DNA of 64,000 bases from positions 34,574-98,573 of the forward strand of contig CAOKWI010000005.1 in NCBI GenBank assembly GCA_948473115.1, in the 5' to 3' direction. Below the pieces are notes generated by a model, which was not told the origin of the DNA, ran no database searches, and saw nothing but the letters and a program-made list of their open reading frames with translations. The translations under genes and the position numbers were made by a program. Shown here piece after piece: positions 63,728 to 64,000 of this stretch (positions are counted from its first letter, which is position 1; the number at the start of each line of letters is the position of its first letter). The stretch is from an uncultured Lachnospiraceae bacterium. Lineage in GTDB: Bacteria > Bacillota > Clostridia > Lachnospirales > Lachnospiraceae.

Positions 63728-63786
63728 GCGGTTGGGGGGGGGTGGGGAGGAAGGGACGGCGCAGTGGGGGCAGGGGTACTTTCTGC
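63728..63786. repeat. G-rich tract followed by GC-rich dispersed repeat copy 2
   Basis: ggcggttggggggggggtggggagg then aagggacggcgcagtgggggcaggggtactttctgc (cf. 50963-50999). Confidence 0.6.
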
Positions 63787-64000
63787 GACGGCTCGATGGG
63801 CGTTCCGATGAGCCTTATGCACGGCGATGCCCGCCAGAGGGGTGTTTACATTGCATAATCGTAGTAATTATATAGAGCCATTTTTAAGAATATTGAAACT
63901 ATACAGGTGAAAATATTCTGAATTCCCTTGCATCTTGATTCATATGATATTTGCCAGAAAGGATTGGCTTTTGTCCATGCAGGCACGATTACTCGGTTCT

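Overview
The window is a roughly 50% GC Firmicutes chromosome segment, most like Clostridia/Lachnospiraceae from gene content and order. It is dense with housekeeping genes. In order it carries: mutL (5' truncated by the window edge)-miaA; an aluminium-resistance/Met-gamma-lyase-like gene; radC-mreBCD-PBP2-minCDE-rodA-mgsA-dac; HlyD-like-yggS-sepF-aroB-lspA-rluD; rplU(L21)-prp-rpmA(L27)-obg-yhbY-nadD-yqeK-rsfS; a liv branched-chain amino-acid ABC operon; lexA with a divergent LysM gene; ttcA; rubrerythrin; dtd; an SPFH/flotillin gene; rng and the two TIGR039xx genes; MoxR-DUF58; a GHKL kinase/LytTR regulator pair; a HelD-like helicase; and hisD-hisB-hisIE. I saw no rRNA, tRNA, CRISPR array or intact transposon. 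The less ordinary content falls into three groups. (1) Several families of short intergenic palindromic elements. One is a four-copy family (20.4, 28.6, 32.4 and 52.4 kb) with a shared core (CGTTG..., CTTCCTTCTTCCGCCT) but different self-complementary outer arms; a three-copy 'CTCGCGGCATTCGCCAAG' family and several long inverted repeats are also present. (2) Short tandem arrays (14, 35, 38, 39 bp) directly upstream of housekeeping genes. (3) Odd proteins: a HelD-type helicase whose C-terminus resembles a GH31 N-terminal beta-sandwich without the catalytic barrel, a helicase-IV-like ORF lacking its Walker A half, and a HisF-like/HisI/HisE fusion with a degenerate barrel. All similarity statements come from reading by eye; no searches were run.
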